The position numbers and the translations under genes are program-made. From NCBI GenBank assembly GCA_025642075.2, contig JAODUO010001328.1:1-64000 (forward strand): a DNA stretch of 64,000 nucleotides, in the 5' to 3' direction. This DNA comes from Ridgeia piscesae (taxonomy: Eukaryota > Annelida > Polychaeta > Sabellida > Siboglinidae). Positions 47,714-60,900 of the stretch are shown here, piece after piece; the first letter of the stretch is position 1, and each line of letters begins with the position of its first letter. Below the pieces are notes generated by a model. That model made no database searches, was not told the DNA's origin, and was given only the letters and a program-made list of their open reading frames with translations.

Positions 47714-50700
47714 ATTTTACTACATTGATACATAATATAATTTACATTAATATCATGTTTAATTAACTTTTAGTCCCTCAAGTTCAACTAATTACAGTGT
47801 ACAGGGACCTATTCATTCTTCATACTGTATCCGAATACATGCAGTCATCACAGGGACCTATTCCTTCTAGACTAGATACACTGTATCCGAATACATGCAG
47901 TCATTACAGGGACCTATTCCTTCTAGACTAGACACACTGTATCCGAATACATGCAGTCATTACAGGGACCTATTCCTTCTAGACTAGATACACTGTATCC
48001 GAATACATGCAGTCATCACAGGGACCTATTCCTTCTAGACTAGACACACTGTATCCGAATACATGCAGTCATTACAGGGACCTATTCATTCTTCATACTG
48101 TATCCGAATACATGCAGTCATCACAGGGACCTATTCCTTCTAGACTAGATACACTGTATCCGAATACATGCAGTCATCACAGGGACCTATTCCTTCTAGA
48201 CTAGATACACTGTATCCGAATACATGCAGTCATTACAGGGACCTATTCCTTCTAGACTAGATACACTGTATCCGAATACATGCAGTCATCACAGGGACCT
48301 ATTCCTTCTAGACTAGATACACTGTATCCGAATACATGCAGTCATCACAGGGACCTATTCCTTCTAGACTAGATACACTGTATCCGAATACATGCAGTCA
48401 TTACAGGGACCTGTTCCTTCTAGACAAGACACTGTATCCGAATACATGCAGTCATTACGGGGACCTGTTCCTTCTAGACTAGACACACTGCACCCAAATA
48501 CATGCAGTCATTATGGGGACCTATTCCTTCTAGACTAGACACACTGTATCCGAATACATGCAGTCATTACGGGGACCTATTCCTTCTAGACTAGACACAC
48601 TGTATCCGAATACATGTAGTCATTACAGGGACCTATTCCTTCTAGACTAGACACACTGTATCTGAAATACATGCAGTCATTACGGGGACCTATTCCTTCT
48701 AGACTAGACACACTGTATCCGAATACATGCAGTCATTTCGGGGACCTATTCCTTCTAGACAAGACACACTGTATCCGAATACATGCAGTCATTACAGGGA
48801 CCTATTCCTTCTAGACAAGACACTGTATCCGAATACATGCAGTCATTACAGGGACTTGTTCCTTCTAGACTAGATACACTGTATTGGAATACATGCAGTC
48901 ATCACAGGGACCTGTTTCTTCTAGACAAGACACTGTATCCGAATACATGCAGTCATTACAGGGACTTGTTCCTTCTAGACTAGATACACTGTATCGGAAT
49001 ACATGCAGTCATCACAGGGACCTATTCCTTCTAGACTAGATACACTGTATCGGAATACATGCAGTCATTACAGGGACCTGTTCCTTCTAGACAAGACACT
49101 GTATCCGAATACATGCAGTCATTACAGGGACTAGTGCTGGTTCGATATTCGATATATTGAAGTATCGCGATACTTGCGAAAGTTCGATATCGATATTTAG
49201 TGGTATCGCGATACTTCGATACTTTTGGTATCGAACGCCCACTGTTCGATACCTTCGATACCTTCGACACCTTCGATACCTTCGATACCTTCGATACCTT
49301 CGATACCTTCGATACCTTCGATATTTCGATACTTGACATCGAGTCCATTCGACGATGTCGATGCGAAGACGCAACATCATTGTTGATGACGACGTTGTTT
49401 ACGGGAGCTATCACTACAGCGCTTCGCAGCCTAAATTGACTAAGGCGTGGTTGTTTAAAAATAATATAACATAAAATGTGAATTGTTTTCTAAAACTTTA
49501 TTGTAGAGTTAGTTTGTATAATAACTGTTTTCTGTGAGCGATCTTAGCCTAGGTCAGACTTCGCTTAGCCTCGTTATCCAAACCAAGGATCGTACGTGAC
49601 GCTCTCGCTTGGTGGCACTACCATGTCATCTTTCTCCCTACTTTACTTACGGTTACGCGTACAAAAACACACATCCAATAGCATTTTTATAGAGTGTTTA
49701 TTGCACGCACTAGTATTTATGAAACTAGTTTAATAATAATATTGTTAATATAAATAATTATTCGAGCGTGATGCGGAGGCTTTCTTTATCCGGGTTCCGT
49801 TTGGTGGCGTTGTTTTGCAGCGTACGGCATGTCGACGTCGTCGACGTTGACGTTGTGGACAACGTCGCATTGCCGTTGACTCGAGAACGTGTTCTTTCGA
49901 AATATTCGACAATGAGCAAGCAGTGGACATCAAGTTACAGTCGAAGCGAATCGCCATCGATTGCCGAATCTACTAAGTAACCGGCCACAGTGTCAAGAAG
50001 TGACATATACGACGTGACTGATTAACGATGACGATTCGCTTACTGCATCTATTGCCACTGTGACACTGGCACTGGCCAAACAGGTTCACCACTGGCAGGG
50101 CCAGAGGTAGAGGAAGAAACTGACCTGTTCTTGAAAACAGTTGCAAAAACATAATGGGGCTTGTTATGTGTACTTGATAACGTGGTAATTTAAGTTTTAT
50201 ATTTAAAAAAAATATTGGTGTGAACTGGGAAGTAAAATTGTAATTTAAATTAATATTTTTTCAATTATTAATTAGTGTTATTTTATTGTAATCATCTATA
50301 CAGTTTTGATGCTAAATCACAATTATCTTTATGATAGAATTAATAATAAAAAAGTTATAACAGTGAGGGTTCAGCTGTGCTGGCAGTGACACTATTATAA
50401 GTGATAGGTGTTTTTATATAATAATAACATATTATTTGTATGTTTCATTTTTTTCAGCTGTATTTGTTGATGGTCATTTTAGGAGACACATTGACTTGAA
50501 ATTAAGCTGCTATATTAAAGTGTATTTACAAACAGCTGGGGTGAAGTACTGTTATTAATTTAAAATAATTCAGTGCAATTAATTAATTAATTTGTCACTA
50601 GGTATTTTATTGCAGTTGTCTTTATTGTTTTAATATTATATTACAATTACCTTTTAGTTTTACAACAGTAATCAATTATATTGAAACTGTTGTTTGTGTA

Positions 50701-53700
50701 CTTACATAAATAGAAAATTGCATATTAATCATTGTTTGCATGACTATAAAATTGTCACATATTTCCCTACAAGTTAAACATTTTGTGTTTCTGTGGCATT
50801 AGTGTAAGTGGATAGTAGTGTTTCTTTGGAGATCTCTACTACTTATAAGGTAAATTTTGAGTATCGACTAAAAATCTAGTATCGATTGATATCGAAGAAT
50901 TCTGATATCGAATCAGTAATATATCGATCGGTATCGAAGAATTCTGGTATCAAACCAGTAATATATCGATTGATATCGAACCAGCACTACTTCTGTTGCA
51001 TACTGTGCTTCTACTGGGAACTGTGTTCTATGTGAAAATTATACTTAATTACAACGTAAGTATCGAGTATCGAGTATCGAACAAAATTCAGGTATCGATA
51101 GGTATCGAACAAAACCTGGTATCGAACCAGCACTAACAGGGACCTGTTCCTTCTAGACAAGACACTGTATCCGAATACATGCAGTCATTACAGGGACCTG
51201 TTCCTTCTAGACTAGACACACTGTATCCGAATACATGTACTCATTACGGGGACCTATTCCTTCTAGACAAGACACACTGTATCCGAATACATGCAGTCAT
51301 TACGGGGACCTATTCCTTCTAGACAAGACACTGTATCCGAATACATGCAGTCATTACAGGGACCTGTTCCTTCTAGACTAGATACACTGTATCCGAATAC
51401 ATGCAGTCATTACAGGGACCTGTTCCTTCTAGACAAGACACTGTATCCGAATACATGCAGTCATTACAGGGACCTGTTCCTTCTAGACAAGACACTGTAT
51501 CCGAATACATGCAGTCATTACAGGGACCTGTTCCTTCTAGACTAGATACACTGTATCGGAATACATGCAGTCATCACAGGGACCTGTTCCTTCTAGACTA
51601 GATACACTGTATCGGAATACATGCAGTCATCACAGGGACCTATTCCTTCTAGACTAGATACACTGTATCGGAATACATGCAGTCATCACAGGGACCTGTT
51701 CCTTCTAGACTAGATACACTGTATCGGAATACATGCAGTCATCACAGGGACCTATTCCTTCTAGACTAGATACACTGTATCGGAATACATGCAGTCATTA
51801 CAGGGACCTGTTCCTTCTAGACAAGACACTGTATCCGAATACATGCAGTCATTACAGGGACCTGTTCCTTCTAGACTAGACACACTGTATCCGAATACAT
51901 GCAGTCATTTCGGGGACCTATTCCTTCTAGACAAGACACACTGTATCCGAATACATGCAGTCATTACGGGGACCTATTCCTTCTAGACAAGACACTGTAT
52001 CCGAATACATGCAGTCATTACAGGGACTTGTTCCTTCTAGACTAGATACACTGTATTGGAATACATGCAGTCATCACAGGGACCTGTTTCTTCTAGACAA
52101 GACACTGTATCCGACTACATGCAGTCATTACAGGGACTTGTTCCTTCTAGACTAGATACACTGTATCGGAATACATGCAGTCATCACAGGGACCTATTCC
52201 TTCTAGACTAGATACACTGTATCGGAATACATGCAGTCATTACAGGGACCTGTTCCTTCTAGACTAGATACACTGTATCGAATACATGCAGTCATTACAG
52301 GGACCTGTTCCTTCTAGACAAGACACTGTATCCGAATACATGCAGTCATTACAGGGACCTGTTCCTTCTAGACTAGACACACTGTATCTGAATACATGCA
52401 GTCATTACGGGGACCTATTCCTTCTAGACAAGACACACTGTATCCGAATACATGCAGTCATTACGGGGACCTATTCCTTCTAGACAAGACACTGTATCCG
52501 AATACATGCAGTCATTACGGGACTTGTTCCTTCTAGACTAGATACACTGTATCGGAATACATGCAGTCATCACAGGGACCTATTCCTTCTAGACAGTACA
52601 CTGTATCGGAATACATGCAGTCATTACAGGGACTGTTCCTTCTAGACTAGACACTGTATCCGAATACATGCAGTCATACAGGGACCTGTTCCTTCTAGAC
52701 TAGACACACTGTATCCGAATACATGCAGTCATTACAGGGACCTATTCCTTCTAGACAAGACACTGTATCCGAATACATGCAGTCATTACAGGGACCTGTT
52801 CCTTCTAGACTAGACACACTGTATCCGAATACATGCAGTCATTACAGGGACCTGTTCCTTCTAGACTAGACACACTGTATCCGAATACATGCAGTCATTA
52901 CGGGGACCTATTCCTTCTAGACAAGACACACAGTATCCGAATACATGCAGTCATTACGGGGACCTATTCCTTCTAGACAAGACACTGTATCTGAATACAT
53001 GCAGTCATTACAGGGACTTGTTCCTTCTAGACTAGATACACTGTATCGGAATACATGCAGTCATCACAGGGACCTGTTCCTTCTAGACAAGACACTGTAT
53101 CCGAATACATGCAGTCAACACAGGGACCTATTCCTTCTAGACAAGACACTGTATCCGAATACATGCAGTCATTACAGGGACCTGTTCCTTCTAGACTAGA
53201 TACACTGTATCGGAATACATGCAGTCATTACGGGGACCTATTCCTTCTAGACTAGATACACTGTATCGGAATACATGCAGTCATTACGGGGACCTATTCC
53301 TTCTAGACAAGACACTGTATCAGAATACATGCAGTCTTTACCGGGACCTATTCCTTCTAGACAAGACACTGTATCCGAATACATGCAGTCATTACAGGGA
53401 CCTGTTCCTTCTAGACTAGATACACTGTATCGGAATACATGCAGTCATCACAGGGACCTATTCCTTCTAGACAAGACACTGTATCCGAATACATGCAGTC
53501 ATTACAGGGACCTGTTCCTTCTAGACAGACACTGTATCGGAATACATGCAGTCATTAGGGGACCTTTCCTTCTAGACTAGATACACTGATCTGGCTGCAG
53601 TTTTCAGGGACTGATCCTTCAGAAATGTTTCAAATAATGGGTATAAAGACTCTTTAGGACAGATTGAGGAAAAGGAGTCTTACGGGGTTGGTCCTTCTGA

Positions 53701-56700
53701 ATGGGTTTTGAACCAATAATGCAGGGCAACGAGGGACCTAGGGTTCCTTCTAGACAAGAGACTGTATCCGAATACATGCAGTCATTACAGGGACCTGTTC
53801 CTTCTAGACAGAGTACACTTTTATCTGAATACATGCAGTCATTACGGGGACCTGGTTCCTTCTAGACAAGACAACAGTATCGTGAATACATGCAGTCATC
53901 ACAGGGACTTGTTCCTTCTAGACAAGATACACTGTATCGAATACATGCAGTCATCTACAGGGACCTTTCCTTCTAGACAAGACACTGTATCCGAATACAT
54001 GCAGTCATCACAGGGACCTATTCCTTCTAGACAAGACACTGTATCCGAATACATGCAGTCATTACAGGGACCTGTTCCTTCTAGACTAGATACACTGTAT
54101 CGGAATACATGCAGTCATTACGGGGACCTATTCCTTCTAGACTAGATACACTGTATCGGAATACATGCAGTCATTACGGGGACCTATTCCTTCTAGACAA
54201 GACACTGTATCCGAATACATGCAGTCATTACAGGGACCTATTCCTTCTAGACAAGACACTGTATCCGAATACATGCAGTCATTACAGGGACCTGTTCCTT
54301 CTAGACTAGATACACTGTATCGGAATACATGCAGTCATCACAGGGACCTATTCCTTCTAGACAAGACACTGTATCCGAATACATGCAGTCATTACAGGGA
54401 CCTGTTCCTTCTAGACTAGATACACTGTATCGGAATACATGCAGTCATTATGGGGACCTATTCCTTCTAGACTAGATACACTGCATCTTGGGCTGCAAGT
54501 TTTCAGGCATTGAGCTGAAACTCCTTCAGATAATGTCTTCAAATGTAATGGGTTGAGTCAAATGACTCTTTAAGGGTCACAGATTGAGAGAAAGAGAGAG
54601 ATTCTTACGTGGGTTGGTCTCTCTCTTCGAATGGGTTTTGAACCATACATTAAGTGACTTTTTAAGGGTCACAGACTGAGAGAGATCCTTATGTGGGTGG
54701 GTCTCTCTCTTCAAATGGGTTGTGAACCATGAGTTCATTGTCTTTTTAAGGGTCATAGAGTAAGAGAGATCCTTACATGAGTGTGGGTCTCTCTCATTGA
54801 ATGGTTTGTGAACCATGAGTTAGTGACTTTTTAAGGGTCATAGAATAAGAGAGATCCTTACGTGGGTGGGTTTCTATCATCAAATGGGTTGTATTCCAAG
54901 AGTGCAAGGGCAGTTTCATCGTTGACGAGGAGCTTCGCCATGAGATGCACCATCCAATTATGTTCCTGGTAAGTCTGAAAGAAAACATACACGTGTTGCA
55001 ATCATAAACTGTCCACCGTCTCATGACTCCAGGGTAACTTTTACGCCAGGTCTAAAAGCAGTATCCGAAAATTTCACAACTATTCCGTTGGTGTTAAATG
55101 ACATCTGTTTCATGCATATTGTTGTATAATTTATTGTTACCAACTCTGGGTAAACTTTAACAAGGGCACTTAACAACACAACATGTATAGACGGATTTTG
55201 GGATTCCACCAATGGGATGTGCGAGTTTCATGTTGGTAAATAATGCTATCGATTCATTTGATGTCATAATACACTGTATGTAAGGATATTTTTGGTTTCA
55301 AAAAACCTATCTTCAACATACATAATGACTTGATAAAGCTTATGTATAATTACATTGACATAGTAAATGACCCAGTGTACAGCTCTAATAGCCATAGTGA
55401 GTTTCACTTTCAGAGCACTTACCCCAAATGCAGCGAACCACATGAGCCAGTCAAGGCGGTAGTGATATGGGGTGATGATGCATGGCCGCCGTGTCACATT
55501 GCCTGGATAGAAACACAATCCTGTATCAGATAGAATGATAAAGGCCAGTTTTTTTACAGCACAGCATCTAGTCCTCAGGACTGCCCAAGTCGAGTTATGC
55601 TTTAATCTCTGGCAGACCTGTTTAATGAAACATTATCTTGACTTCTCCGCGAACCATTCAGCCATGCTACAATTAAGCTGTGAACACTATTCATACACAA
55701 ACATCCACCACTGTTTATAGCCATGTACTCATTCATACAGCTGAGTGAACTGGCGCAACGTAGAGTAATAGAAGTTGGCCAGGGATGACGAGAGCATTAC
55801 AGGATTTGAACACAAGTTTTCTTGAGGATTGGATAGGATGTGTAAGGTAAACTACCATAAGTAGTCACAAACAGCTTTGGTGAATAAGGATTGTGGCCAG
55901 TTTGATGTAAGAGTTAAAAGGAAGGATTTACCTGGCTTGCATTTGAATTCATACTCATACCATTCAGTGAGAGGGTTCAGTGGATGCTTCGTGTAAGTTC
56001 CCTGGAAGATCAGTTCTGTTCTTTCTTTCGTCACACTGAATAAATGAATGTATTTAAGGTAGTTTATAGGAATGTCTTATTGGTATATTTATTTATTTAT
56101 TACAGTTCTTCCGACCTCTTTTCTTGGTTCAGTAACTACAGCATATTGATGGTGATGTTATGATTTTTACATGTTTGTTTTGTTAGAATTTTGTTTTATA
56201 CAAAATACTGTAACATGAAGGTAGGTAGGTGGGTGGGTGGGTGGGTGGGTGGGTGGTGTGTGTGTGTGTATATGTATATATATATATGTATATATATATG
56301 TGTATATATGTGAGTGTATGTATGTACAGTGTATGTATTTTGTATGTAAAGCACCCAAAACAATTTCAACTAATTAAGTGCTAAATAAATAAATATATTA
56401 AGTACTTTTATTATTTATTACAGCTGAGCAACTGTTTAAGTGCCATTTAAGTCTTGAAGAGATTCTTGTTAAGTTGCTATGCATTAATTGGTGTGTAACT
56501 CAACATGATAATTTTGCATAAGTACTTTCTTTGCTACTCAGTACTTTTGTTTTGCAAATCAATGTTCAACTTGGGTGTTATCTGTGCAAAAAGCTATTCT
56601 TATGTGAATCACTTTGAATTTGCTGCCACGTGGATGATTAATTACACAGCCCGATACAGCGATTTTCATTCACTCAGACTGAACCACGCAATGCCCTGAC

Positions 56701-57865
56701 TTTAAAACAGAGTGAACTTGTCAGATAAAGTTGAAGTCTGGCGAACTGAACCAAATAATCATGACGACACTAGATGGATAGTATGGGCAGTGTGCAAACT
56801 AGAAACTCTTCGTATGCAGAGATATTTCATCGATATGTTGTCAGGGTTACTAGTGATTGATAAAACACATTTATAATGAAATGTAGGCATAGAATATGTT
56901 AACACAATTAATAAAAAATGCATACATTACAGAGCTTAACATTTTAAAAGAATCCCTTTAATTTAACAAGATTTAACAAGATTGCCACCTAGAGATTCAA
57001 CTCTAAATGGCAGGTGGACTAGGAAGCCATTTGGCTTATCGAGAGTCCAACCTATCTATCTAAGTATACCCCGCCCGTCTTAGGTATATGTCGATTTTAT
57101 TTTTAAATATATTAACACTACTAGCACCTACACAATCAGCTGATAATCCGTTCCATTCGTTTACTGTTCTTTGTGAAATGAAAATTTTCTAATATCTAGT
57201 CTACACTGCTTCTTTGCTAATGCAACTCCATGTCCTCTAGTCCTTCTCTCTTCCTTGACTGTGAAAAAAATATTTCTGTCAATATTTTCATTTCCATTCA
57301 ATATTTTAAACACCTCAATCTGATCTCCTCTCAATCTTCTGGTTTCTAGTGTTGTTAAACCACATTCTTTTAGACGCATTTCATAACTAATATTCCTGAG
57401 TTTTTGTATCATTTTGGTTGCTCTCCTTTGTACTCTTTCTAGCATATGAATATCCTTCTTGCGATATGGCCCGATATTAATGATGCAATCCGTTTATTAC
57501 TTATAATATTATTATAACTTAACTTCCACTGAGCTTGTGGTACTGTTTTCCCAACTTCCCAACATAAATCTCCAACTGAAGTGTTCTATTTCGTGTAGAG
57601 AACTGCGTTTATGAAATGGACGTTTACCTGCCAAATGCTCCATAGGTGTTGACAATGCGCAGTGGCTCAAAGGTTGTGTTCATGACTTGCTGACTGGACA
57701 AGATGTTCTGGACGGCTGGTATGCTCAGGTAGGCAATGAAGGCAGTCATAGCAAGGTTAAACACACGCCTGGACTTGTCACCTTCAAATACACATACTCC
57801 AACTGTCTGAACAGGTTTGAGGGATGTGTAACACATAAATAACTAGAACTGAGCCAGTGTGTGTG

Positions 57866-57921
<56 letters not shown>

Positions 57922-60900
57922 ACACGAGTGTGTGCATGTGTGTGTATGTTTAACTGAGCCAGTGTGTTTGTGTGTGTGCGTGTGCGTGTGCGTATGCGTA
58001 TGCGTGAGCGAACATGTGTAACTAAGCCAGTGTGTGTGTGTTCGTGGGTATGTATGTATGTGTGCATGTGCCTTCATGTGTGGCTGTGCACATCTCAATG
58101 ACTATATAGTAATACACCTGTACAGGTCTTTGACTGCAGCAGTATTTCGTAGTCACATTCCAGTTCATTTCTAGGTGTGAGTCAGTTTAATCTGATGCTC
58201 TTTTATAACAGCATTTACATAACTGCCATCAAGAGAACTTATCCTACATAGCAAGCTTACCAGGCTACATATGGTTTATAAAAATTCCAATTTTTATTTT
58301 ATATGCGAGGCATTTGTCGATATTGTTTTTTTTTTATTCACGCAGCAAGCATTTAAACTGTATACAATTAGGAACTATTCCTGTGAGAATGGATACTTTC
58401 TGTTTATAATTGACACTGTTCCATCACTAATATTTACACATGCCCTGTAGTTCTTTCTTTAATAATTGAGAAACTAGTCCATTTACCAATATTTCTGTAG
58501 TCATGAAAAATGTAAAACACAACTACCTTATCACATATACATCAGACGTACTGTACTGCATGACAAGTAAATAATACACCACACTTACTCCACGAAGGAC
58601 GTGGCTGTACGTCTGACTTCGACTCCTGTTGTAGTTTGTATACGTCCAACTTGGTGGTTCGGGTGAAGAGCCAAGCGAGACTCGCATCGTCGAAGCACGC
58701 AATACATGGTAGTATGGTGAGCCAGTTGAGGAAGGACAGGTTCCCACTGATTATGATCAACGTCTGCGGCAAAACACAACCAGTGGACGGAAATAAATGA
58801 GAAAGTCACAGATTGAAGTTATGAAAAAGGTCAAAGTATAGGTTTACGCAACTTTAGACTAAGTATAAAATTCCTGCACATTTTTATTGATAGTTAAAAC
58901 TATCTTAAGTGTGTTGGTTACAACAAAACATCCAAAGAAATTCTGCCATATTCTTTTCACTGATAACTGAATGCAATGTTTATTGGACGATTATGAGAAA
59001 TCTTGTGAAGAACCTCTGACATACACACGCAGACCTGGATAATTCCTGACATTTCTTCACAAGGTAGATGTTAAATCATTATTTATCCAAATTATACATT
59101 GAAGGTTTCTGTATTGTTGGTAACTTTGAGGAGTAAGACAAATATTCATTCAAACGTATTTAATAATAAACATATTGAAATACAAAGAATAGATTCCCAT
59201 TATTATGAGCCATTATGTAGGGTTCATGAACTGATGTATGTGACGTTTTCTTGTAATTTAATTCCTAGACTTTTGATGCAACTTCATATCCTACATTCAC
59301 ATAACAAGTTGCTACTCAGAGACCTTGCTCACGTTCAATGATATTCATGAAAACAATAATGACAACAATCTCACCTGGAACGCGATCTGTACGATGCCAT
59401 GTTACCTGGAATGCGATCTGTGTGATGCCGCATTACAAGACAACAATTTCATCTGGAATGCGATCTGTGTGATGCCGCATTACAAGAAAACAATTTCACC
59501 TGGAATGCGATCTGTACGATGCTGCGTTACAAGACAACAATCTCACCTAGAACATGATCTGTACAATGCCGCGTTACAAAACAATAATCTCACCTGGAAT
59601 GTGATCGGTACGATGCCGCGTTACAAGACAACAATCTCACCTAGAATGCGATCTCTAAGATGCCGTTTTACAAGATAACAATCTCACTGGAATGCAATCT
59701 GTACGATGCCGCGTTACAAGACAACAATCTCACCTAGAATGCGATCTGTATGATGCCGCATTACAAGACAACAATCTCACCTGGAATGTGATCTGTATGA
59801 TGCCACGTTACAAGACAACAATCTCACCTGGAATGCGATCTGTATGATGCCACATTACAAGACAACAATCTCACCTGGAATGCGATCTGTACGATGCCGC
59901 ATTACAAGACAACAATCTCACCTGGAATGCGATCTGTACGATGCCGCATTACAAGACAACAATCTCACCTGGAATGCGATCTGTATGATGCCACATTACA
60001 AGACAACAATCTCACCTGGAATGCGATCTGTACGATGCCGCATTACAAGACAACAATCTCACCTGGAATGCGATCTGTATGATGCCACATTACAAGACAA
60101 CAATCTCACCTGGAATGCGATCTGTATGATGCCGCATTACAAGACAACAATCTCACCTGGAATGCGATCTGTATGATGCCGCATTACAAGACAACAATCT
60201 CACCTGGAATGTGATCTGTATGATGCCACATTACAAGACAACAATCTCACCTGGAATGCGATCTGTATGATGCCACGTTACAAGACAACAATCTCACCTG
60301 GAATGTGATCTGTATGATGCCACATTACAAGACAACAATCTCACCTGGAATGTGATCTGTATGATGCCACATAACAAGACAACAATCTCACCTGGAATGC
60401 GATCTGTACGATGCCGCATTACAAGACAACAATCTCACCTGGAATGTTATCTGTACGATGCCACATTACAAGACAACAATCTCACCTGGAATGTGATCTG
60501 TACGATGCCACATAACAAGACAACAATCTCACCTGGAATGCGATCTGTATGATGCCGCATTACAAGACAACAATCTCACCTGGAATGCGATCTGTACGAT
60601 GCCGCATTACAAGACAACAATCTCACCTGGAATGCGATCTGTATGATGCCACATTACAAGACAACAATCTCACCTGGAATGTGATCTGTACGATGCCACG
60701 TTACAAGACAACAATCTCACCTGGAATGTGATCTGTATGATGCCACATTACAAGACAACAATCTCACCTGGAATGCGATCTGTACGATGCCGCATTACAA
60801 GACAACAATCTCACCTGGAATGCGATCTGTACGATGCCACATAACAAGACAACAATTTCACCTGGAATGCGATCTGTATGATGCCACATTACAAGACAAC

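Noticed and set aside
49768..49980. Short plus-strand frame inside the hAT-like element as a transposase remnant
   Set aside because: No hAT dimerisation or BED-finger residues are visible, and the frame is too short.
48007..54419. Many 60-100 codon frames reading MQSLQGP.. or similar
   Set aside because: Translations of the 55-57-bp satellite in an LMF1-like intron; no independent gene signal.
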